A stretch of 64,000 nucleotides of DNA from Sphingomonadales bacterium (GTDB taxonomy: Bacteria > Bacteroidota > Bacteroidia > Flavobacteriales_D > Crocinitomicaceae): assembly GCA_016872115.1 (NCBI GenBank), contig VHBC01000005.1, positions 1 through 64,000 on the forward strand. The letters are read 5' to 3'. A program made the translations under genes and the position numbers. The notes under the pieces are model-generated. The model searched no databases and was not told the origin of the DNA. It was given only the letters and a program-made list of their open reading frames with translations. Positions within the stretch are counted from its first letter, which is position 1; each line of letters starts with the position of its first letter. Shown here one piece after another: positions 45,479-53,241 of the stretch.

Positions 45479-45868
45479 TTATTGTATTTGCAATAGTACT
45501 TGATTTCGTTCTTGTTCCGTAATTTCAGCAATTGCTTCTCCAGTTAGACCAAAATAAAAACCTTTGACCTTGATTTGCATGACACCAATCTGTCCTGGTT
45601 TGTAGAATGGAGTCAAATCAAAATAGGCTTTCCCACTCAGATCTGAAAGGCTGCTATCTTGCACTGCAATTGGATTGTGGGCGGTGTCAGTAGGCTCGGC
45701 TACTAACCAAACCTTTACATCGGAGAGGGTAGTGCCGTTAGCATTTACCACAGTTACTTCTAAAGTTGTCGGTGGCGTCTCCTTGCATGCTGCTATGACA
45801 ACTGCAACAAAACAGAACAATAGAAAAGCAAAAGGCGCTGTACGATACAGCTTTTTTTTCTTGTACAT
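45479..45868 (-). CDS. Ig-like lipoprotein, tandem family member 3
   Basis: 129 residues from ATG 45868, with ATG 45874 two codons earlier also possible. A basic n-region and lipobox IAAC are followed by KETPPT; Lys then an acidic residue directly after the Cys resembles the surface-export signal reported for Bacteroidota lipoproteins, so this member may be surface exposed. The family pattern is intact: LEVTVVN, KVWLVAE, SSLSDLSGKAYFDLTPFY, GQIGVMQIKVK. The reading frame extends to 45958, but those codons lie across the divergent pheS leader. Confidence 0.7.
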   Translation of the reverse strand: MYKKKKLYRTAPFAFLLFCFVAVVIAACKETPPTTLEVTVVNANGTTLSDVKVWLVAEPTDTAHNPIAVQDSSLSDLSGKAYFDLTPFYKPGQIGVMQIKVKGFYFGLTGEAIAEITEQERNQVLLQIQ

Positions 45869-45871
45869 TTG
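45864..45871 (+). promoter_or_regulatory. Possible -7 box (TAcaTTTG) for pheS
   Basis: TACATTTG matches the -7 consensus 75 bases before pheS but has no clear -33 partner and overlaps the start of the divergent lipoprotein gene. Confidence 0.3.
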
Positions 45872-45946
45872 CATGAATACCAAGCTATTTTTGTTGTTAA
45901 ACAACATTCTAGCAGAAAAGGTTACAACAGTTCGCTTTTTAATACA

Positions 45947-46966
45947 ATGAACATACAAGAATTAGCAGCAGAATTAGAGCAAGTTAGCATACATGATGCA
46001 CAAACGCTTGAACAATTTCGTATCCGATTTTTAGGGTCTAAAAATGTGCTCAAAGATTTATACGCCGCCATTAAAGATATTCCCAACGAAGAGAAGCGCG
46101 TATACGGTCAGCAAGTGAATGGGCTCAAAGAGCGCGCCGAACAAATTTATTTGGAGGCCAAAACTGATCTGGGTCAAACGCAAAAATCGGTCAATCAAGA
46201 CGATTGGAGTAAACCCTCAGAAGATCCAAAGGTTGGCGCGCATCATCCGCTTTCATTAATTAGAAAAGAAATAATTAGCACATTCAAGCGCATCGGTTTT
46301 GAGGTTTCTGAAGGTCCAGAAATCGAGGACGACTGGCATAATTTCAGTGCCCTGAATTTCCCTCCAGAGCATCCTGCCCGCGACATGCAAGACACATTCT
46401 TCATTGAAAAAGGCGCGCAAGAGTTTGCGTTGCGTACGCACACCAGTAGTGTTCAAGTGCGTGTCATGGAACAACAACAACCGCCTATTAGAACCATTTC
46501 CCCCGGAAGAGTATACCGAAACGAGGCCATTTCTGCTCGTGCGCATTGTTTTTTCCACCAAGTCGAAGGGTTATACATTGACAGAGGCGTGTCTTTTGCA
46601 GATCTCAAACAAACCTTATTATATTTTGCCCAAGAGTTATTCGGTTCACAAACACAAATCCGTCTAAGGCCATCCTATTTTCCTTTTACCGAGCCTAGTG
46701 CTGAGGTCGATATTTCCTGTACACTTTGTGCTTCGAAAGGTTGCAATGTTTGTAAATATACGGGTTGGTTGGAAATCATGGGTTGTGGTATGGTAGATCC
46801 AAATGTGCTTGAAGCTTGCGGCATAGATGCCAATCAATTTACGGGTTTTGCTTTCGGTATGGGTTTGGAGCGTATTGCACAGCTCAAATACCGCGTTACC
46901 GATTTGCGCCTGTACTCAGAAAATGACGTTCGTTTCTTGAAACAGTTTAAACCGGGTATGGCATGA
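45947..46966 (+). CDS. pheS: Phenylalanine-tRNA ligase alpha subunit
   Basis: 339 residues from ATG 45947. Class II synthetase catalytic subunit. An N-terminal coiled coil (about 1-85) precedes the catalytic domain: HPLSLI, motif 2 YRNEAISARAHCFFHQVEG, the FTEPSAEVDI segment and motif 3 FGMGLERIAQLKY. A four-cysteine insertion (CTLCASKGCNVC) before the GWLEIMGCGMV segment looks like a zinc site. The open frame reaches 45869, but MNIQELAAEL is the natural start. The beta subunit gene is not here. Its stop overlaps the ytxJ ATG (ATGA). Confidence 0.95.
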   Translation: MNIQELAAELEQVSIHDAQTLEQFRIRFLGSKNVLKDLYAAIKDIPNEEKRVYGQQVNGLKERAEQIYLEAKTDLGQTQKSVNQDDWSKPSEDPKVGAHHPLSLIRKEIISTFKRIGFEVSEGPEIEDDWHNFSALNFPPEHPARDMQDTFFIEKGAQEFALRTHTSSVQVRVMEQQQPPIRTISPGRVYRNEAISARAHCFFHQVEGLYIDRGVSFADLKQTLLYFAQELFGSQTQIRLRPSYFPFTEPSAEVDISCTLCASKGCNVCKYTGWLEIMGCGMVDPNVLEACGIDANQFTGFAFGMGLERIAQLKYRVTDLRLYSENDVRFLKQFKPGMA

Positions 46967-47304
46967 GTTGGCAAGTGTTTAACTCCCCAAATCATTGGTC
47001 AGAATTGCTTGCGGCCTCCGAAGAACAACCCCAAGTATTGTTCAAACACAGCACGCGTTGTTCCATTTCTTCAATGGTACTGAATCGCTTTGAATCCAGC
47101 GCTTTATTTCAAAACAATGAACTACCATGTTGGTATTTGGATTTGATTGCCTATCGCGACTTATCTAATTTAATTGCGCAACAAACAGGTGTTCAACACG
47201 AATCGCCGCAATGTATAGTACTCAAAAACGGGCGCGTGCACTACGCAGAAAGTCATGGTTCTATCGACGCTAAAATGATTTTATTAACGTTACAAAACTT
47301 ATGA
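46963..47304 (+). CDS. YtxJ-type bacillithiol system redox protein
   Basis: 113 residues of the thioredoxin-like DUF2847/YtxJ family. The key segment FKHSTRCSISSMVL carries a single active-site Cys (about residue 33), typical of monothiol bacilliredoxin-like proteins associated with bacillithiol-producing bacteria, including Bacteroidota. It probably deals with bacillithiol-protein mixed disulphides. Overlaps pheS and the glutaminyl cyclase gene by four bases each, so it is the middle of a coupled operon. Confidence 0.85.
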   Translation: MSWQVFNSPNHWSELLAASEEQPQVLFKHSTRCSISSMVLNRFESSALFQNNELPCWYLDLIAYRDLSNLIAQQTGVQHESPQCIVLKNGRVHYAESHGSIDAKMILLTLQNL

Positions 47305-48383
47305 AAAAAGTACTTATTTGGGTGCTTGTTATTGGTCTACTTGCCGGATTTCTTGCCCCATTAATCACCTCTTCTAATTCTAATTCTGAAAGCAAAGCAG
47401 CCACTTTTGGCTTCGAAGAAAATTTAGCTGTGGTGGCTGGTCAAATAGTGGCCATTCCAATTCGAATTGTAGATGGTAGTACGGCTTTAACGCTTTCTAT
47501 TTCTGACTCTGTTGTCCTTAAAATTGCAAAACCAAAGAAAAAAGAGGTGTTTTTACTCGATACCAAAAAAATGAAACTCGGCGCATATTTATTAGAACTA
47601 AAGGTAACAGATGCCCAAAAGAATCGTTTTTCAGAACAGCGAAATCTACGCATTTTATCGGCCATCAAGCCCGAGCGCTGGTCGGTTAAACTTGGCGCGA
47701 GCTATTCCCATGACCCCCAGAATTACACTCAAGGCCTCACTTTTTGGAATGGCGAACTTTTCGAATCTACAGGTGACCCTAATCAGACCGGGAGCTCCAT
47801 GGTTGCCAAAATTGATTTACAAACCGGAAAACCCGTTCAAAAAGGGGCAACAGTTTTTAAAAAACAGCTTGACGCGAGTAAATTTGGTGAAGGAATGGCC
47901 GTTATCAATAATGAAATCTTTCAACTCACCTGGAAAAATCAACAGTGTTTTGTCTACGACCTCAATTCTTTTGAACTTAAAAAAGAATTTGCCTACAGTG
48001 GTGAAGGGTGGGGGCTTTGCACCGACGGCAAACAACTCATTATGTCCGATGGTACCGAACGCATCACATTCAGAGACCCAAAGAATTTTCAAACAATTCG
48101 CACCATTGAGGTTTACACCGATCAAGGCCCTTTGCCGCAACTCAATGAACTCGAATACATCGACGGCCTCATTTATGCCAATATTTACACCACCAATTTT
48201 GTAGCTGTAATTGACCCTGTACTTGGAAGCGTAATCGCATTAATTGACGCCAGCAATGTGGTCAATGCGGCAAAAGGAAACGGCGAGGTGCTTAATGGAA
48301 TTGCCTATAACCCAGCAACCAAAAAGACCTACATGACGGGTAAATATTGGCCAAAATTGGTCGAGGTTAGTTTCATCAAATAA
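47301..48383 (+). CDS. Glutaminyl-peptide cyclotransferase
   Basis: 360 residues. An N-terminal hydrophobic signal or anchor (about 3-22) leads into an extra 90-residue beta domain (about 30-125), then the five-bladed propeller of the plant-type glutamine cyclotransferase family: SHDPQNYTQGLTFWNGELFESTG near 132, GEGMAVIN, ELEYIDGLIYANIY and GIAYNP...MTGKYWP at the end. It converts N-terminal Gln of exported proteins to pyroglutamate. This fits the many signal peptides in this window that would be cut just before Gln. Periplasmic location inferred. Overlaps ytxJ by four bases; the LOG gene follows after six. Confidence 0.9.
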   Translation: MKKVLIWVLVIGLLAGFLAPLITSSNSNSESKAATFGFEENLAVVAGQIVAIPIRIVDGSTALTLSISDSVVLKIAKPKKKEVFLLDTKKMKLGAYLLELKVTDAQKNRFSEQRNLRILSAIKPERWSVKLGASYSHDPQNYTQGLTFWNGELFESTGDPNQTGSSMVAKIDLQTGKPVQKGATVFKKQLDASKFGEGMAVINNEIFQLTWKNQQCFVYDLNSFELKKEFAYSGEGWGLCTDGKQLIMSDGTERITFRDPKNFQTIRTIEVYTDQGPLPQLNELEYIDGLIYANIYTTNFVAVIDPVLGSVIALIDASNVVNAAKGNGEVLNGIAYNPATKKTYMTGKYWPKLVEVSFIK

Positions 48384-48389
48384 GGAAAA

Positions 48390-49070
48390 ATGGAAAATCA
48401 GCGTAAAGACTGGTCAGAAATTAAGAGCAACGACAGTTGGTCGATTTTTAAAATCATGGCTGAATTCGTTGAAGCCTACGACAAAATGGCTAAAGCAGGT
48501 CCATGTGTTGCTATTTTTGGTTCGGCCCGAACCAAACAAGATCACCCACACTATTTGCAAGCTGTTGAAATTGGTGATAAATTGGCGCGTGCAGGTTATG
48601 GTGTCATAACAGGCGGCGGCCCAGGCATCATGGAGGCTGGAAACAAAGGCGCCAAACAGGGCGGTGGCGTTTCAGTGGGCTTAAATATCGACTTGCCCTT
48701 TGAGCAGTTTCACAACCAATACATTGACCGAGACAATTACCTCGAGTTTGATTACTTCTTCGTGCGAAAAGTTATTTTTGTAAAGTACTCTCAAGCGTTC
48801 GTGATTTTACCCGGTGGGTTCGGCACTTTAGATGAGCTTTTTGAAGCCATGACGCTTGTTCAGACCAAGAAAATTGCCAAACGACCAGTTGTTTTGCTTG
48901 GAACCGCTTATTGGCAGGGTCTTTTTGAATGGGTTGAAAACACCCAACTCAAAGAAGGATATATCTCCGGGGCAGACCTTTCTTTGTACAAGATCACTGA
49001 TTCCACAGACGAAGCCCTACAGTTCATAGAGGACTTCTTTAGTTCTCATGCGCTTTCTCCGAATTTCTAA
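48390..49070 (+). CDS. LOG-family (TIGR00730) Rossmann protein
   Basis: 226 residues. The lysine-decarboxylase-like motifs GGGPGIMEAGNKGA (about 72-85) and PGGFGTLDE (about 138-146) are both present. These define cytokinin riboside monophosphate phosphoribohydrolases (LOG) and relatives that cleave nucleoside monophosphates to base and ribose phosphate. The exact substrate here is unknown. Six bases after the glutaminyl cyclase stop, preceded by AAGGA, one of the few Shine-Dalgarno-like stretches in the window. Confidence 0.9.
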   Translation: MENQRKDWSEIKSNDSWSIFKIMAEFVEAYDKMAKAGPCVAIFGSARTKQDHPHYLQAVEIGDKLARAGYGVITGGGPGIMEAGNKGAKQGGGVSVGLNIDLPFEQFHNQYIDRDNYLEFDYFFVRKVIFVKYSQAFVILPGGFGTLDELFEAMTLVQTKKIAKRPVVLLGTAYWQGLFEWVENTQLKEGYISGADLSLYKITDSTDEALQFIEDFFSSHALSPNF

Positions 49071-49071
49071 G

Positions 49072-49079
49072 CATCTTTG
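49072..49079 (+). promoter_or_regulatory. Weak -7 box (CAtcTTTG) for the PASTA gene
   Basis: CATCTTTG, one base off TAnnTTTG, 21 bases before ATG 49101. Confidence 0.3.
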
Positions 49080-49100
49080 TAAATAACTTAAGTACAATTT

Positions 49101-49922
49101 ATGTTGGACAAAATCAAAAGTACACTCCGGTTAGTGATCCCGTTCATCAAGACCAAGCACTTCTGGAAGCATTTAGGGTTGGTTTTTTTATTTTACCTTG
49201 TCATGGTATTTGCTACCATTTTATACCTTGATTTTGCCACTAATCACGGTGAAAAAATTGCCGTCCCTAATTTTGTGGGCATGCCTTCCTCAAAAGCAAA
49301 ACAGCGCATCGAAGACCTCGATCTCACTTATCAAATTCTCGACAGCATCTACGATCCGAAACTTCCTGAGGGCACCGTTGTTGAGCAGCTTGTCGAGCCC
49401 ACCTCTTTATCACAAGTCTATGTAAAGTCAGGACGAATTATTGGCTTGCGACTTTCTAAAAAGAGCCAACTTGTAGAAATGCCTAGCTTACTTCACAAAC
49501 AAATCCAGTTTGCACAAAGTATTTTAGAGCAACGCGGTCTTCGTTACATTATTCAATACCAACCGACTGTAGAAGCCAATGGGTCTGTACTAGATCAACG
49601 TTATAAAGGTCGCCGAATCAAAGAGGGCGAGCGCCTGCCTATTGGTGCCGTGGTTACGTTAATAGTGGGCCAAAACGACGAAGGCGAGCCAATTGCACTA
49701 CCCAATTTATTAGGTCTTACGATGTCTGAGGCGCAGCTTATTTTTGATACCTTAGGCGTCAGTAGCTATTCCTTTGTTTGTCCGGATTGTCTCAACGGCC
49801 AAGACTCTGCCAATGCCAGAATTTTTTCTCAGTCTCCAGAATATATTGAAGGAACCACCGTTTTCAAGTCAACCCAATTTATACTCTCGATGGAAAAAGG
49901 GGGTGGAGGACAAAATCCGTAA
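49101..49922 (+). CDS. Membrane-anchored PASTA protein
   Basis: 273 residues. A short cytoplasmic N-terminus and one transmembrane helix (about 24-45) are followed by three PASTA domains (openings at about VPNFVGMPSSKA, MPSLLHKQI, LPNLLGLTMSEA). PASTA domains bind peptidoglycan fragments or act as spacers; there is no kinase or transpeptidase domain here. Located before a T9SS cargo and an RluD-type gene, an arrangement common in Flavobacteriales. A cell-wall-linked role is likely. Confidence 0.88.
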   Translation: MLDKIKSTLRLVIPFIKTKHFWKHLGLVFLFYLVMVFATILYLDFATNHGEKIAVPNFVGMPSSKAKQRIEDLDLTYQILDSIYDPKLPEGTVVEQLVEPTSLSQVYVKSGRIIGLRLSKKSQLVEMPSLLHKQIQFAQSILEQRGLRYIIQYQPTVEANGSVLDQRYKGRRIKEGERLPIGAVVTLIVGQNDEGEPIALPNLLGLTMSEAQLIFDTLGVSSYSFVCPDCLNGQDSANARIFSQSPEYIEGTTVFKSTQFILSMEKGGGGQNP

Positions 49923-49925
49923 GCA

Positions 49926-52151
49926 ATGATGCGCAATACTTTACTAACTATTTTTGTTTGCTTTTCGACGTCATTGTGGTCGCAAGGCATAGAAATGGGG
50001 CCAATTACCAGAAATTTCGATATAAAGCGCTCCAAAAACAGCACCTATAAAAGTACAGTGGCCACTATTGACAGTACTTTTTATTACACCCCGGACACCC
50101 TTAATCTTCCTTTTTTTGATGAGTTTTCTACCGATAAATTTCAAAAATATACAGCGCAATTCAATGACCCAGGAGTTAGTTCTAGCCTTTATTATCAATT
50201 ACTAGATCCAGCCACCTTACAGGCGCTTAATGCCTCTCAGACTTTTACCGACCAAGCTACTTTTCGTCGCACCTTTGATATCGCTACGAGCTCATTCACA
50301 GACTCTATTTTTGCGACTATTTCCGTAAAAGTGGCCGATTTCTCGGCTTATCCGCTGAGTTATCAAACGCTTAGTTTGTATCCGCCTTATTATATCTACG
50401 ATACTATTGGTATTCCCGACACTCCCGATACCATTTGGGTTCAAAACCCAAGTTATTTTCAAGATTCTGTGCGCATCTTTTTTGCCACGCTCAGTGATCC
50501 AAATGCGCTTTGGCTCGATGATAACGCCTACCTCAATAAGCGTTTTGGCGTCGCTCCCCGATCAATAGGTGTGGTAACATTTGACGGTTTGGATCCAACA
50601 GGATACCCGTATGCTATTGGCACAACCCTATCCAACACCGCAGATTACCTGCATTCCAAGCCACTAGATTTAAGCCCCTACACCGCTGCGGATTCACTTT
50701 ATTTTTCTTTTTTAGTGCAAACTGAAGGATGGGGTGATACGCCAGAAGCCAATGATTCTTTGCGCCTGGAATTTTACGCCAAGGATCTCGACCAATGGTT
50801 TCAAGTTTGGTCTATTGGCGGAGATACCACCACGCCATTCAAAGCTGTACACATATCCGTCAAGGATGCAAAGTATTTCAAGCGAGGATTTCAATTCCGC
50901 TTCAGTAATTACAGCGCGCTTTCCGGTGCTCTAGATCACTTCCACATTGACTACGTGCACCTGCGGACATTATCAAACATTGCCGACACCCTCTTCAAAG
51001 ACTTTGCATGGGTTTACCCTATGAATTCCTTGCTTCAAGATTACACTTCTGTTCCTTGGGATCACTACAAAAACACGCCAAAGCCTTTTCGAAACGACTT
51101 TCCTATTGCTGTGCACAACGGTAGCCCCAACCCTGAAAACAATCAAATTGCCGGTCAGTTTACCATTGACCAAGCCGGGACACTACTCAATCAGTTTAGT
51201 ATCCCTGGCAGCCAACTTTCTAACGGTGACTTAAATTATGAACCTAATACCACTTACTTTTCCAATCATAATATCAGTGGTTTTGGTGCCTTTCCTACAA
51301 ATGTAGGAGGCGATCAGCAAGCTTTTCGAGTGAAAGGTGATATCAGCGTTCAGTTCCCTAATCTGACACGCAACGACACCACCAGTTTTTACCAACCATT
51401 CTTCAATTTTTATAGCTACGACGACGGCAGCGCCGAAGCTGCATTCGGTCCGACTGGTGCGCAATCAAGGCTTGCCGTTGAGTTCAATGCCTATGAAGCC
51501 GATTCCCTCGTTGGTGTTTCGTTCCATTTTGTGCCCTCGGTTGTCGATGTATCTAGTAAATTGTTTTTGATAAGTGTTTGGACAAACGAAAATGGCCATC
51601 CAGATAGTTTGCTCTACGAAGACGACGTCTTTTTTCCAAGAACGCCATTATATGCTGATGAACGCGGCATCTTTATTCCGTACTACTTTACAGATACGCA
51701 AAAAGTAAGTGTACCGACTTCTTTTTTCATCGGATGGAGACAACTGGACAACGAGCGGCTGAATTTAGGTCTAGATCGCAATATCGATCACGCGGATAAA
51801 GTGCAGTACAGTGTCGATGGCGGCTTCACCTGGCTTACAAGTCCTTTTGCTGGCTCTGCTATGCTGCATCCTATTTTCTCAACAGCACTAGATGCCAGCT
51901 TGGGACTTTCAACAGAAAATGCCCCCTCGCTCACTTGGTCGGTATTCCCAAATCCTGCTGCCGATCAAATTGACGTGCAATTACCGCAAATACTGAAGGG
52001 ATCCATGATTCATCTTTACAATTCTTTGGGGCAGTTACAAATTTCTCAGCAAGAGCCATTGATAGACCTCAGTATTTTGCCAAACGGCGTATACTTTTTA
52101 CATTGCCCTCAGACTAACTTAGAGGTCATTAAATTGATGGTCAATCACTAA
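49926..52151 (+). CDS. Large T9SS type A cargo protein
   Basis: 741 residues. Signal peptide ending LWS before QGIE. The body has several Asp/Ser/Tyr-rich beta modules: a possible sugar-binding-like jelly roll (about 230-330, YFSFLVQTEGWGDTPEANDSL and FHIDYVHLRT) and another at about 480-640. The last 75 residues are a type A sorting domain (SVFPNPAADQIDV, HLYNSLGQL, LPNGVYFLHC). No catalytic site recognised. The gene starts four bases after the PASTA stop and its stop overlaps the pseudouridine synthase ATG (TAATG). Confidence 0.83.
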   Translation: MMRNTLLTIFVCFSTSLWSQGIEMGPITRNFDIKRSKNSTYKSTVATIDSTFYYTPDTLNLPFFDEFSTDKFQKYTAQFNDPGVSSSLYYQLLDPATLQALNASQTFTDQATFRRTFDIATSSFTDSIFATISVKVADFSAYPLSYQTLSLYPPYYIYDTIGIPDTPDTIWVQNPSYFQDSVRIFFATLSDPNALWLDDNAYLNKRFGVAPRSIGVVTFDGLDPTGYPYAIGTTLSNTADYLHSKPLDLSPYTAADSLYFSFLVQTEGWGDTPEANDSLRLEFYAKDLDQWFQVWSIGGDTTTPFKAVHISVKDAKYFKRGFQFRFSNYSALSGALDHFHIDYVHLRTLSNIADTLFKDFAWVYPMNSLLQDYTSVPWDHYKNTPKPFRNDFPIAVHNGSPNPENNQIAGQFTIDQAGTLLNQFSIPGSQLSNGDLNYEPNTTYFSNHNISGFGAFPTNVGGDQQAFRVKGDISVQFPNLTRNDTTSFYQPFFNFYSYDDGSAEAAFGPTGAQSRLAVEFNAYEADSLVGVSFHFVPSVVDVSSKLFLISVWTNENGHPDSLLYEDDVFFPRTPLYADERGIFIPYYFTDTQKVSVPTSFFIGWRQLDNERLNLGLDRNIDHADKVQYSVDGGFTWLTSPFAGSAMLHPIFSTALDASLGLSTENAPSLTWSVFPNPAADQIDVQLPQILKGSMIHLYNSLGQLQISQQEPLIDLSILPNGVYFLHCPQTNLEVIKLMVNH

Positions 52152-53188
52152 TGAGCGAACAACTCGATATTGAATTAGAAGTAGAGGAGGCCGATTTATT
52201 TGAGCACCACCGATTCAAAGCCGATCCGGGTCAAGAGGTGGTACGCATCGACAAGTTTTTGCTCGATCGTATGTCCGACACCTCTCGAAACAAAATTCAA
52301 GTTGCAGCCAAAAATGGCAATATCCATGTGAATGGGCAGGCTGTCAAGCAAAATTACAGGGTCAAGCCAGGTGACGAAATCGCAATTGTTTTGCCTTACC
52401 CCGTCAGGGAAATCGAACTCATTGCGCAAGATATTCCAATCGATGTCATTTACGAAGACAACGATTTACTCGTGGTCAACAAGCCAGCTAATATGGTAGT
52501 GCATCCCGGTTACGGCAATTATTCAGGTACGTTGGTAAACGCCCTCGTTTATCATTTTGATCAATTACCCGCTAGACCCAAAGATTATTTTGGGCGTCCG
52601 GGTTTGGTGCATCGTATTGATAAACATACTACTGGTTTGTTGGTCATTGCTAAAACAGAAATCGCACTGAACGACCTCGCTAAGCAATTTTTTGACCGTA
52701 GCACTAAAAGAAGGTATCATGCCCTCGTTTGGGGTGATGTTCCGCAAGACGGCACCATTGAAGGACATATTGGCCGCTCTCTGAAAAACAGGAAGGTCAT
52801 GACCGTTTTTCCAAATGGAGACTACGGTAAACCAGCAATCACGCACTACAAAGTTTTGGAGCGCTTTGGCTACGTAACCCTCATTGAATGTAAACTAGAA
52901 ACCGGCCGAACGCACCAAATTCGAGCCCATATGCAATCGATTGGCCATCCGCTTTTTAATGATCTTGAATACGGTGGAAATCGCATTCTCAAAGGAACCA
53001 AATCAGCAGCCTATGAAAAATTTATGGCGAATAATTTTGAGCTACTTCCGGGGCAGGCGCTCCACGCCAAAACACTTGGTTTTATTCAGCCTAGCTCCAA
53101 ACAATATTTGGAGTTTGATTCTGCATTACCAAGTGGTTTTAAGCGCTTATTAGAACGCTGGCGAACCTATTGTTCGGATTTTAAATAA
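52151..53188 (+). CDS. RluD-family pseudouridine synthase
   Basis: 345 residues. An S4 RNA-binding domain (about 28-90, IDKFLLDRM...VNGQAVKQNYRVKPGDEI) precedes the RluA/RluC/RluD catalytic domain with HRIDKHTTGLLVIAKT, whose Asp is the nucleophile, and ETGRTHQIRAHM. It isomerises specific uridines in 23S rRNA. By length and domain order it fits RluD, but RluC-type specificity cannot be excluded. The short acidic N-terminal extension is usual in Bacteroidota members. Confidence 0.93.
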   Translation: MSEQLDIELEVEEADLFEHHRFKADPGQEVVRIDKFLLDRMSDTSRNKIQVAAKNGNIHVNGQAVKQNYRVKPGDEIAIVLPYPVREIELIAQDIPIDVIYEDNDLLVVNKPANMVVHPGYGNYSGTLVNALVYHFDQLPARPKDYFGRPGLVHRIDKHTTGLLVIAKTEIALNDLAKQFFDRSTKRRYHALVWGDVPQDGTIEGHIGRSLKNRKVMTVFPNGDYGKPAITHYKVLERFGYVTLIECKLETGRTHQIRAHMQSIGHPLFNDLEYGGNRILKGTKSAAYEKFMANNFELLPGQALHAKTLGFIQPSSKQYLEFDSALPSGFKRLLERWRTYCSDFK

Positions 53189-53196
53189 AATTTCTC

Positions 53197-53204
53197 TATT
53201 TTTG
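53197..53204 (+). promoter_or_regulatory. -7 box (TAttTTTG) for the PorE-like gene
   Basis: TATTTTTG is a full match, 37 bases before ATG 53242. A TTG at 53170-53172 is 24 bases upstream, slightly longer than usual. Confidence 0.5.
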
Positions 53205-53241
53205 CTTTCCTTGGTACTTTACTAAGCTAAAACTACGCTTT

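Noticed and set aside
47611-48204. 197-codon plus-strand frame inside the glutaminyl cyclase gene
   Set aside because: Out-of-frame shadow with low-quality composition; the propeller motifs are in the other frame.
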